Shown piece after piece: positions 1 through 5,421 of a DNA stretch of 5,626 bases (position 1 is its first letter; each line of letters begins with the position of its first letter). The notes beneath the pieces are model-generated. The model did not search any database. It saw only the letters and a list, made by a program, of their open reading frames with translations, and was not told the origin of the DNA. Source of the DNA: Nitrospinota bacterium (lineage in GTDB: Bacteria; Nitrospinota_A; UBA7883; JACRLM01); the NCBI GenBank assembly GCA_015231995.1, contig JADGAO010000207.1, positions 1 through 5,626 on the forward strand. The letters are read 5' to 3'. The position numbers and the translations under genes were made by a program.

Positions 1-172
1 GGGTACGGGGTATGTGCGTGACGGCCATCACGCCAATGATCTCCTTGACTCTGGTGATATCTATTCCGTACTCCTCATCCCCCAGAACGAATGTTAAATA
101 TTTGCCTTCCATGGCTCTGGACTGTGCGGCGTTTCCGACGCCCGCCTCCATAATCACGGATGAATCATTCAT
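1..172 (-). CDS. cheW: CheW-like chemotaxis adaptor, N-terminal part (cut by window edge)
   Basis: The first 57 codons of a leftward gene are present; the rest lies beyond position 1. CheW is a soluble SH3-like adaptor that couples chemoreceptors to the kinase CheA in a chemosensory array. After a poorly conserved 22-residue leader, residues 23-57 (starting GKYLTFVLGDEEYGIDITRV) show the first beta strands of the CheW fold, including the typical F-x-L-x-x-E-x-Y-G-I-D-I pattern and the following V-K-E-I-I-G and I-P-R-T stretch. ATG at 172 is chosen because a strong Shine-Dalgarno sequence, GGGAGGTGA (185-177), lies 7 nt upstream as measured from GGAGG; Met8 and Met21 are less likely starts. 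It is last in the visible leftward cluster, 105 nt after the receiver-TPR gene, so co-transcription is likely but less tight than for the other genes. A CheW-like domain of a larger protein (for example CheV) cannot be excluded from this fragment. Confidence 0.87.
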   Translation of the reverse strand, partial: MNDSSVIMEAGVGNAAQSRAMEGKYLTFVLGDEEYGIDITRVKEIIGVMAVTHIPRT

Positions 173-176
173 GACC

Positions 177-185
177 TCACCTCCC
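177..185 (-). promoter_or_regulatory. Strong ribosome binding site of the cheW-like gene
   Basis: Read on the minus strand this is GGGAGGTGA, close to a full match to the anti-Shine-Dalgarno complement. The GGAGG core ends 7 nt before ATG 172 and settles the start against the internal Met8 and Met21. Confidence 0.75.
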
Positions 186-211
186 TGAATAAGCCGATCG
201 CTAATAGACGG

Positions 212-229
212 GCGGGAACAAATTCCCGC
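212..229 (-). repeat. Intercistronic stem-loop between receiver-TPR gene and cheW
   Basis: GCGGGAA (212-218) and TTCCCGC (223-229) form a perfect 7-bp stem closed by a 4-nt loop (CAAA on the plus strand, TTTG on the minus strand). It sits in the 105-nt gap downstream of the receiver-TPR stop and upstream of the cheW ribosome binding site. Neither strand has a T-run after the stem, so it is a poor intrinsic terminator. On the leftward transcript it could be a partial terminator, an mRNA-stabilising hairpin or a processing site that changes the amount of cheW relative to upstream genes. The structure is directly visible; the function is inference. Confidence 0.55.
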
Positions 230-277
230 GATTGACGCTTCGATTTTATAATCACGCTTTCATCCCCCACCCTCGTC

Positions 278-1846
278 TCAACTGCAAGGATGCTTCTCGT
301 ACGCAACTTTCAGGTAATTGTTTGCGCTTTCCATGCCAGGCTCCAGCTCAAGGCATTTGCAGAACGTTTTGGCGGCCTCCTCTTTTTTTCCGAATTCATA
401 GAGGGCGCGCCCCAGATTGAAGAAGATAGCCGCGTCGGTGGGGTCTAGCTCGATCGCCTTGCGATATTGTTCGATGGCCGGCTCCGCCTTCCCCTGCCGC
501 CTGTAAATTATGCCAAGCATGTTATAGAAAGTGATTTCATGCGGGCTGGCGCATTGCAGTTCCTTCAACATGCCCTCGGCCTTGTCGAAAAGGTTGTAGG
601 CTATGAATTTATCCAGGACTCGTTTGAGGCCGCTCATGTCGTCGCCTGCGGTTTTGCGGGCTTTGCCCAAGGCGAACGAGGCTTTCTCCAATTCGCCGCT
701 TCCGTAGTACGTTTCCGCCAGGATCAGCCAGCCATCGCAGTTGTTAGGCTCGATGCTCTTAATCCTGTCCAGCGTTTCTATGGCTTTTTTGTCGTCCCCC
801 AACTTCTTGTACGTCAACATCAGGTTGTAATGCGCGGAGATGACGATGGACGTAAGCTGGATGGAGCGTTGAAAATCCTGGATGGCGCGTTTGAGGGAAA
901 CGGTGTCGTCATCGCGTTCTCCTTTCTCGCGATAGGCGACGCCCCTGTGGGTGAGGGAGTCCGAAAGCTCCGAGGTGTTTACGGCGGCTCCCTGCTCCCC
1001 CTCGATATGGTTGACGGACTTGGTGAAGGTTTCTATCGCGGCCGCAATATCGCCGGCTTTCAATTGAAGTTCCCCATACTTGATCAAAAGGCGATGGTCC
1101 GTCTTTCGCTGTTTCTGTATGGCAAGCTGAATGTGACGGATGGCCTTGACGTAATCCCCCGTGGATTTGTAATGGTCGGCAAGAAGCTCATACGGCTCCA
1201 GCGATGTAACGCTTTGATCGAGCGTGATGGCGCGCTCTAAATAAGGAACCGCTTTGGCGCCGGATCCCGACTGCAAGAGAAGTTTTCCGATATCGATGAA
1301 GTTGCGTGGGAACCAGGGAAATGCGCGGATTTCTTTGCATAACATGTCAACGGTCCGCGTGATCAGTTTCATGCGCGCGCCCCATTCGACGGCGAGGTCT
1401 TCCTGGAGGCTCGATATCTCCTGCGCCTCTTTAGCGTACTGCCCCATTATTTCGCGGCTCCTGTTGGCGGCGGAGCTCATTATCTGTTTTAAAATCGCGT
1501 TAGGCGTCAACGGCTTGAGGATGTAGCCATCGGCCCCTGCGGCGCGCAGTTCCATGATCCTTTGCGCCGTAGCCACCTCCGATGTGGCAAACACCGGCGT
1601 GCGTTCTTCGGCGCGCATGGCCTTGATCTTGCGGATCGCCTCCACGCCGTCAAACGACTTGTTCTCAATGTCTATGATGGCGATATCCCCCACGTCTTCC
1701 AAAAGAAGCTCCATCGCCTCCGTAGTTTTAAACGTCATATGGACTTTCTCGTACTGCAGATCCTTGACCGATATCCTGATGAGAGCCTGGTTGCGCGAAC
1801 TTTCTTCGGAAACTACCATGATCGATTTGGTGAATTTGGCGTCCAT
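278..1846 (-). CDS. Response-regulator receiver domain fused to a TPR array
   Basis: A 522-residue cytoplasmic protein with no signal peptide or membrane segment. Residues 7-123 are a CheY-like receiver: the phosphoacceptor is Asp59 (in IAIIDIEN), the switch Thr is Thr88 (or Ser89) and the conserved Lys is Lys111 (in YILKP). The usual acidic pair after beta1 is altered: the VVDDE position reads V-V-S-E-E (11-15), so one Asp is Ser13 and the other Glu14. Residues 130-175 look like a helical linker. From about 183 to 504 there are roughly eight or nine TPR-like helical hairpins; the clearest are 335-368, 438-470 and 471-504, the last two with the A-x-x-x-Y/F-x-K-x-L/I-E-L-x-P signature. No DNA-binding or enzymatic output domain is seen, so output is probably by protein-protein contact through the TPRs, perhaps switched by phosphorylation. 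The start at 1846 follows the kinase stop by 5 nt, with GGGGAG inside the end of the kinase gene, suggesting translational coupling. Partner unknown. Confidence 0.9.
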   Translation of the reverse strand: MDAKFTKSIMVVSEESSRNQALIRISVKDLQYEKVHMTFKTTEAMELLLEDVGDIAIIDIENKSFDGVEAIRKIKAMRAEERTPVFATSEVATAQRIMELRAAGADGYILKPLTPNAILKQIMSSAANRSREIMGQYAKEAQEISSLQEDLAVEWGARMKLITRTVDMLCKEIRAFPWFPRNFIDIGKLLLQSGSGAKAVPYLERAITLDQSVTSLEPYELLADHYKSTGDYVKAIRHIQLAIQKQRKTDHRLLIKYGELQLKAGDIAAAIETFTKSVNHIEGEQGAAVNTSELSDSLTHRGVAYREKGERDDDTVSLKRAIQDFQRSIQLTSIVISAHYNLMLTYKKLGDDKKAIETLDRIKSIEPNNCDGWLILAETYYGSGELEKASFALGKARKTAGDDMSGLKRVLDKFIAYNLFDKAEGMLKELQCASPHEITFYNMLGIIYRRQGKAEPAIEQYRKAIELDPTDAAIFFNLGRALYEFGKKEEAAKTFCKCLELEPGMESANNYLKVAYEKHPCS

Positions 1847-1851
1847 TTGAC

Positions 1852-3051
1852 CTAACTCCCCTCTGTGTCCGGCAAATCTTTGCGCGGCATGGTTAATTTC
1901 GGATCGTCGTCGTTTTCTTTCTTCAAGTCCAGAACCGCCGGGATGGATAGCGTGAAAGTGGTTCCCTTGCCTTCGGCGGACGCTACGAACATCTGCCCCC
2001 GGATGCTCTCCAATAACATCTTGACCCGTGTAAGCCCTACGCCTATGCCTCCGCCGTTGAATCCCCAGTTGGAGCTTGAGTGCTCCATGACGTCCTTGCC
2101 CTCGTAAAAAGGCTCCAGCGCGTGTTTAAGCTGATTCGGCGGCATCCCTACTCCAGTGTCGGATATCTTTACAATCACCTTTCTGCGCTCATCGCTGTCG
2201 GCTTCCCCAAGCCAGACAGAAATGGTTCCACGGTCGCGGGTGTATTTGACGGCGTTCTGTATAAGCTCCATCAATATATGTCCGACGCGGTTTTTGTCCT
2301 GCTGGATATCATGGCGGGCCATCGTGTTTTTCAGGTCGAAATTCATGCAACGCTCATGCGCCGCCGCCGAAACGATGGTGATAATATCCCACGCCTTTTC
2401 GCCGATGTTGAAAGTGGATGGCGACGGTTTAAGCCAGGCCTGGCTTAATATCTCCATGTCATGGAACCGCTCGATTATGTCCAGAAGGCGGTTTGAAGCC
2501 TCTTCCATCATATCTACGGTCGTTTGGGCTTTGGGGCTGAGCGGGCAATGGGCCGCGTCGCCCTTCAATATCGCAATACACCCCGTGATTATAGAGAGCG
2601 GGGTGCGGAATTCGTGGTCGGTGAGCGTGATGAACTTGTTTCTCATCTCGATCAGGCCGCTTAACGATTCGTTTTCTTGCCTCAATCTCAGGTTGTCGAA
2701 GCATTTGGCGACCTCGATGACGAGATGATCCATGTCAACAGGTTTGGCCAGCACGTTTTCCGCCCCGGCTTTCATCGCCTCTATGGCCGAATCCATCCTT
2801 CCATGCGCCGTCACCAGCAGGGCCATTGTCGCCGGATAAAGGTTCTTTATCTGTTTAAGCAGAAGGATTCCGTCAACCTTCGGCACGACCATATCCGTGA
2901 TGACCAACTGCACGGGGTCCACGTGGAATTTAACAAGCGCTTCCTCTCCGTCCCTGGCCACGCTGACGCGGTATCCCTCGTCGCCGAGGACTTTGGACAT
3001 CAGCCCGAGTATCTCCGGCTCGTCGTCAACTATCAAAATTTTCTTTTCCAT
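1852..3051 (-). CDS. Sensor-less histidine kinase with N-terminal receiver domain (REC-HisKA-HATPase)
   Basis: A 399-residue soluble protein. Residues 4-118 are a complete receiver: acidic pair Asp9/Asp10, phosphoacceptor Asp53 (ITDMVVP), Thr81 and Lys103 (LAKPVD). A short coiled helix (118-135) leads into a HisKA dimerisation domain with H-box DHEFRTPLS, His146 being the expected phosphorylation site. The HATPase domain follows: N-box around ELIQNAVKY (262-270, Asn266), G1 box DTGVGM (298-303), F-box EPFYEG (313-318), G2 box GGGIGVGL (333-340) and the closing G-K-G-T-T-F-T-L. Residues 376-399 form a charged tail of no known domain. There is no transmembrane, PAS, GAF or HAMP region, so the receiver is the only visible input, suggesting control by another kinase or a phosphorelay position. 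Start ATG 3051 has AGGA (3063-3060) 8 nt upstream and lies 24 nt after the ATPase gene. Likely targets are the neighbouring receiver-TPR protein and the divergent NtrC-type regulator; this is inferred from proximity. Confidence 0.93.
   Translation of the reverse strand: MEKKILIVDDEPEILGLMSKVLGDEGYRVSVARDGEEALVKFHVDPVQLVITDMVVPKVDGILLLKQIKNLYPATMALLVTAHGRMDSAIEAMKAGAENVLAKPVDMDHLVIEVAKCFDNLRLRQENESLSGLIEMRNKFITLTDHEFRTPLSIITGCIAILKGDAAHCPLSPKAQTTVDMMEEASNRLLDIIERFHDMEILSQAWLKPSPSTFNIGEKAWDIITIVSAAAHERCMNFDLKNTMARHDIQQDKNRVGHILMELIQNAVKYTRDRGTISVWLGEADSDERRKVIVKISDTGVGMPPNQLKHALEPFYEGKDVMEHSSSNWGFNGGGIGVGLTRVKMLLESIRGQMFVASAEGKGTTFTLSIPAVLDLKKENDDDPKLTMPRKDLPDTEGS
1856..1861 (-). promoter_or_regulatory. 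Ribosome binding site of receiver-TPR gene inside kinase 3' end
   Basis: Minus-strand GGGGAG ends 9 nt before ATG 1846 and overlaps the last codons of the kinase gene, whose TAG stop is at 1854-1852. Ribosomes finishing the kinase would uncover or re-use this site, which fits translational coupling of the two receiver proteins. Confidence 0.5.
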
Positions 3052-3075
3052 CGCTTGTTTCCTGTGACCGCGCCG

Positions 3076-3696
3076 TCATGCCGCTATCGGCTGATGCCGC
3101 CAGTCCCCTCTCTCGAAGAGAAGAGTCACTCTGTTGCCTGTTTCGTTGAAAGAAACAGAGCTTGTGAGAGCCTGCATTATTTTCAGGCCGCGTCCATTGG
3201 GCGGATCGCAACAAGATTTTTCGTCCAGAAACGGACGCCAGTCGAAGCCGCGCCCCTGGTCTGCAATTCTGAAAACCGCCTGATCATCATCGAACGAAAA
3301 AGCCACTTCCACGCGGCGGTCCGCGTAAGGCCCCTCTTGAAGCCTCTTGAACGCCATCTCGTAATACGCGTTGAAATCCCTCTCCTTGAGGTTCGAAGGA
3401 ATTTCAAGGTTGCCGTGGAATATGGCGTTGGTCAGGGCCTCATCCAGCGCAAGCTCTATGGACTGGCGCATGATGATGTCGTTTGTGGCTATGCGGGAAA
3501 GGTTTGCGGCCACTAACGGGATCGCTTTTGCGTCGTTTGGTAACTCGAGTTTTATCAGCATCTCCTCTTTCTTCCAGCTTCCAGCTTCATCGAGGCGTAC
3601 GGAAATGCTCGCGCCGTATTTCCTCTCTTTAAGGGCAGATGTCACCAGCCTGATAATTTCTATCCCCCCCTCGGCGGTCGACTGTTCGTTTTCCAT
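3076..3696 (-). CDS. RsbW/SpoIIAB-type serine kinase-like ATPase (HATPase_c_2 family)
   Basis: A 206-residue soluble GHKL ATPase. Residues from about 45 to 198 fit the anti-sigma-factor-type HATPase family: N-box ELALDEALTNAIFHGN (81-96) with Glu86 and Asn90, G1 box D-Q-G-R-G-F-D (146-152), G2 box N-G-R-G-L (167-171), and a closing F-N-E-T-G-N-R-V-T-L-L. Family members bind a sigma factor or other target, or phosphorylate a STAS-domain antagonist, so that the partner is switched. Two features differ from the short classical RsbW: an N-terminal extension of about 43 residues of unknown role, and an insertion of about 30 residues between the N-box and the G1 strand (100-130), which I recall from larger proteobacterial and planctomycete-type homologues. 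First gene of the leftward cluster; AAGGAG (3710-3705) lies 8 nt before ATG 3696 and fixes the start. No STAS antagonist, PP2C phosphatase or sigma factor is encoded in the window, so its target is unknown. It lacks a HisKA domain, so it is not a classical histidine kinase. Confidence 0.87.
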   Translation of the reverse strand: MENEQSTAEGGIEIIRLVTSALKERKYGASISVRLDEAGSWKKEEMLIKLELPNDAKAIPLVAANLSRIATNDIIMRQSIELALDEALTNAIFHGNLEIPSNLKERDFNAYYEMAFKRLQEGPYADRRVEVAFSFDDDQAVFRIADQGRGFDWRPFLDEKSCCDPPNGRGLKIMQALTSSVSFNETGNRVTLLFERGDWRHQPIAA

Positions 3697-3791
3697 GACT
3701 CCAACTCCTTGAACCTGGTTATCAAGTCACTGTCACTGCTTTTCGACTATTCATGCTTCACATTCCATGCCTGACTTGGGGGAAAATAACT

Positions 3792-3832
3792 GTTTGTTTT
3801 TATGGGACATGATCAAGAGAGAGTTTGTTTTT
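3792..3832. repeat. 10-bp direct repeat, 31-bp period
   Basis: GTTTGTTTTT occurs at 3792-3801 and again at 3823-3832. The 31-bp period is close to three helical turns, so both copies would face the same side of the DNA. T-rich tracts can also arise by base composition, so functional meaning is uncertain. Confidence 0.4.
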
Positions 3833-3877
3833 TCGCATAGCGCCGGCGCCGGTTTGCAAAAATATTTTGCATAGCGC
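3831..3877. repeat. 13-bp direct repeat (TTTYGCATAGCGC), 34-bp period
   Basis: TTTCGCATAGCGC (3831-3843) and TTTTGCATAGCGC (3865-3877) match at 12 of 13 positions. GC-rich and AT-rich parts are both conserved, which makes a chance low-complexity match less likely than for the T-tracts. A candidate binding-site pair for a transcription factor, or a trace of a small local duplication. Confidence 0.55.
3843..3852. repeat. 10-bp perfect palindrome CCGGCGCCGG
   Basis: A self-complementary 10-mer lying between the two copies of the 13-bp direct repeat. Could be half of an operator or a GC clamp in the otherwise AT-rich control region. Confidence 0.45.
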
Positions 3878-3882
3878 AAAAT
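3854..3882 (+). promoter_or_regulatory. Weak candidate sigma-70-type promoter for the sigma-54 activator gene
   Basis: TTGCAA (3854-3859) and CAAAAT (3877-3882) are separated by 17 bp, the optimal spacing; each hexamer matches its consensus at 4 of 6 positions. It coincides with the inverted-repeat array, so a protein bound there would block it (possible autoregulation). The match is modest and may be chance in AT-rich DNA. Confidence 0.25.
3855..3882. repeat. Two overlapping inverted repeats sharing a central arm
   Basis: Arm A TGCAAAA (3855-3861) pairs with arm B TTTTGCA (3865-3871) across a 3-bp spacer; ATTTTGC (3864-3870), overlapping B, pairs with arm C GCAAAAT (3876-3882) across a 5-bp spacer. 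All pairs are perfect over 7 bp. GCAAAA therefore recurs 20 bp apart in the same orientation. As DNA this resembles a multi-half-site operator; as RNA the B arm could pair with only one partner at a time. It ends 29 nt before the activator's ATG. Confidence 0.6.
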
Positions 3883-3911
3883 GCTGGTAGATCCCTCATT
3901 CCGGTTGGAAT

Positions 3912-5309
3912 ATGGCGAACAAGCTTAATATACCCTCCTTGCGGCTCATGGTAGTTGACGACGAAGAGCATATTCTCGGCCTGTTCAAAAAATTCTCCTC
4001 CGAGCTTGGCGATATTGACGTCATCAGTTTCAATTCCCCAAAAGAGGCGCTGGATTGGGCCGCCGTCAACGATTTTGACGTGGCGCTGGTTGACTACAAA
4101 ATGCCGTTCCTCAACGGGCTTGATTTGATTAATGGCCTCAAGAGGCGCCACGCGGACGCGCTCTATCTCGTCATGACCGGTTACGGGGAGCTTTCGATGG
4201 TGGTCAACGCCTTGAGGGTCGGGGCGTTCGACTTCCTGCGCAAACCTGTCGAGTACGAGGATTTTTCGGCGGCTCTCGCCCGTGTCAGGAAACATATCGA
4301 GTTGCAAAAAGAGAACGTTTATCTGCGTTCCCTCGTAAAGGACGGCTATCACAACCGACAACTGCTCGGATCGTCCCCGGCTATGGAGGCGGCCAGAAAA
4401 AGCATCGCCCTGTTCGCGCAGTCGGATTCGCCTGTGCTTATCACCGGGGAGACAGGCGTGGGCAAAGAGATAGCGGCGCGGCTTATCCACTCGTCGGGCA
4501 AACGCGCCAGACACCCTTTTGTGGCCGTCAATTGCAGTTCCTACCCGGAAACGCTTATCGAAAACGAGTTTTTCGGCCATGAAAAAGGAGGCTTCACCGG
4601 GGCGCAGGCGCAATCGAAGGGGAGGTTCGAGTTGGCCGGCGAAGGCACTCTGCTTCTCGACGAGATAGGCGAGCTTGCGCCGCACGTCCAGGCCAAGCTC
4701 CTGCGCGTCCTGCAGGAGCGCGAATTCGAGCGGATAGGCGGCTCGCGCCCCATCCGTCTCGCCGCCAGGGTAATCGCCTCGACAAATAAAAACGTGGAGG
4801 AAAACACGCGCAATGGAAGTTTTCGCGAGGACCTGTATTACAGGATCAACACCCTTCGCATCCACCTGCCGCCCCTGCGCGAGCGCAAGGAGGATATTAA
4901 AGAGCTTGCGGATCATTTCAGGGAAAAATTCAACGTCATCCACGACAGGAGCGTCGCCTCTATTTCCAGGCCGGTCATGGATATTTTCAATAACAGCCAG
5001 TGGCCCGGGAATGTGAGGCAGTTGGAAAACCTTCTGGACTTTGCGGTTCTCAATTGCGACGGTTCGGAACTGCTGGCCGAGCATCTGCATCGAGAGGGGG
5101 CGCAGGAGTACGCCGAGGAGCCGTCTGTTTCCGGCGACAGCGTCAAGTCGCGCCTCACATCCGTCAAGCTAGACGCGATGGACAAGGAAAAGGATCTGCT
5201 GATAAAGACGCTGGATATTTGCAGGTGGAACAAGTCGCGCGCCGCCCGCCAGCTAGGCGTTACGCGCGGACAGCTCGATTACCGGCTCAAGAAACTGTCC
5301 ATCGAGTAG
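3912..5309 (+). CDS. NtrC-family sigma-54-dependent response regulator (REC-AAA+-Fis HTH)
   Basis: A 465-residue bacterial enhancer-binding protein that, when activated, oligomerises and uses ATP to open sigma-54 promoters. Receiver (10-126): Asp16/Asp17, phosphoacceptor Asp61 (ALVDYKMP), Thr89, Lys111. Central AAA+ domain (about 148-375): Walker A GETGVGKE (179-186, Lys185), sigma-54 contact loop reading G-G-F-T-G-A (226-231) in place of the usual GAFTGA, Walker B TLLLDE (246-251), arginine-finger region FREDLYYR (304-311) and sensor II WPGNVRQLEN (364-373). C-terminal Fis-type helix-turn-helix about 424-462 (N-K-S-R-A-A-R-Q-L-G-V-T-R-G-Q-L). ATG 3912 is the only sensible start: an in-frame TAG at 3888 precedes it and the receiver begins soon after. 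The Shine-Dalgarno is poor (GGAAT abuts the ATG), unlike the leftward genes. It is divergent from the signalling operon and is a likely phosphorylation target of its kinase. Its target promoters are not visible here. It is not assignable to a named subgroup such as NtrC, AtoC or PilR with certainty. Confidence 0.95.
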   Translation: MANKLNIPSLRLMVVDDEEHILGLFKKFSSELGDIDVISFNSPKEALDWAAVNDFDVALVDYKMPFLNGLDLINGLKRRHADALYLVMTGYGELSMVVNALRVGAFDFLRKPVEYEDFSAALARVRKHIELQKENVYLRSLVKDGYHNRQLLGSSPAMEAARKSIALFAQSDSPVLITGETGVGKEIAARLIHSSGKRARHPFVAVNCSSYPETLIENEFFGHEKGGFTGAQAQSKGRFELAGEGTLLLDEIGELAPHVQAKLLRVLQEREFERIGGSRPIRLAARVIASTNKNVEENTRNGSFREDLYYRINTLRIHLPPLRERKEDIKELADHFREKFNVIHDRSVASISRPVMDIFNNSQWPGNVRQLENLLDFAVLNCDGSELLAEHLHREGAQEYAEEPSVSGDSVKSRLTSVKLDAMDKEKDLLIKTLDICRWNKSRAARQLGVTRGQLDYRLKKLSIE

Positions 5310-5332
5310 GGGGCGGCCCCGCCGGGCGCCCC
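5310..5332 (+). terminator. GC-rich hairpin just after the activator stop, possible terminator
   Basis: GGGGCG (5310-5315) pairs with CGCCCC (5327-5332) over 6 bp, and inside it CCC (5318-5320) can pair with GGG (5324-5326). An alternative GGGG-CGG-CCCC hairpin (5310-5320) competes. It begins right after the TAG stop, the expected place for a terminator, but no T-run follows, so intrinsic termination would be weak; Rho-dependent termination or 3'-end protection is equally possible. Confidence 0.4.
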
Positions 5333-5407
5333 TGCATCGGAAGTGGAATCAGGCGCCTTGGACACGTTTCGCCTCTCAAAACCTCCCGTAAACCCTCCCT
5401 GTTACGC

Positions 5408-5413
5408 TATACT
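5408..5413 (+). promoter_or_regulatory. Candidate -10 element for the lolC/lolE-like gene
   Basis: TATACT matches the -10 consensus at 5 of 6 positions and ends 8 nt before ATG 5422, so a transcript from it would start about 0-2 nt before the start codon and be leaderless. No good -35 hexamer lies 17 bp upstream (CCCGTA at 5385-5390), which lowers confidence. Confidence 0.3.
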
Positions 5414-5421
5414 TCTATCCT

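Larger units (their letters stand above)
3697..3911. promoter_or_regulatory. Divergent intergenic control region between the leftward operon and the sigma-54 activator
   Basis: These 215 bp separate the starts of two divergent transcription units and must hold promoters for both. No textbook -24/-12 element (GG-N10-GC) is found on either strand, and no strong sigma-70 promoter faces left. Positions 3790-3884 are dense in repeats (listed separately) and likely contain operators. The part nearest the ATPase gene has a tandem GTCACT-GTCACT (3726-3737). The NtrC-type regulator is a natural candidate to bind here, but this is inference. Confidence 0.6.

Noticed and set aside
232..252. TTGACG followed by TATAAT on the plus strand
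   Set aside because: The hexamers look good but are only 9 bp apart, far from 17, and no rightward gene follows.
467..1240. Plus-strand open frame (257 codons) opposite the receiver-TPR gene
   Set aside because: Antisense to a gene with clear receiver and TPR motifs; the translation has no family features and no ribosome binding site was seen. Treated as a shadow.
2677..3516. Plus-strand open frame (279 codons) spanning the kinase/ATPase junction
   Set aside because: It runs across two confidently identified genes on the other strand and their intergenic gap; its translation shows no domain.
3845..3857. GG-N9-GC resembling a sigma-54 promoter before the activator gene
   Set aside because: The spacing between GG and GC is 9 rather than the required 10, and the flanking bases do not match TGGCAC; spacing is strict for sigma-54.
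3813..5090. Long minus-strand open frame (425 codons) opposite the sigma-54 activator
   Set aside because: It is antisense to a gene with all motifs of a well-known family, its translation shows no recognisable domain, and high GC at third positions readily leaves such antisense frames open.
5359..5372. TTGGACACGTTTCGCC, a near match to the sigma-54 consensus upstream of the lolC/lolE-like gene
   Set aside because: GG and GC are again separated by 9 rather than 10 bases, and a housekeeping lipoprotein transporter is not a typical sigma-54 target.
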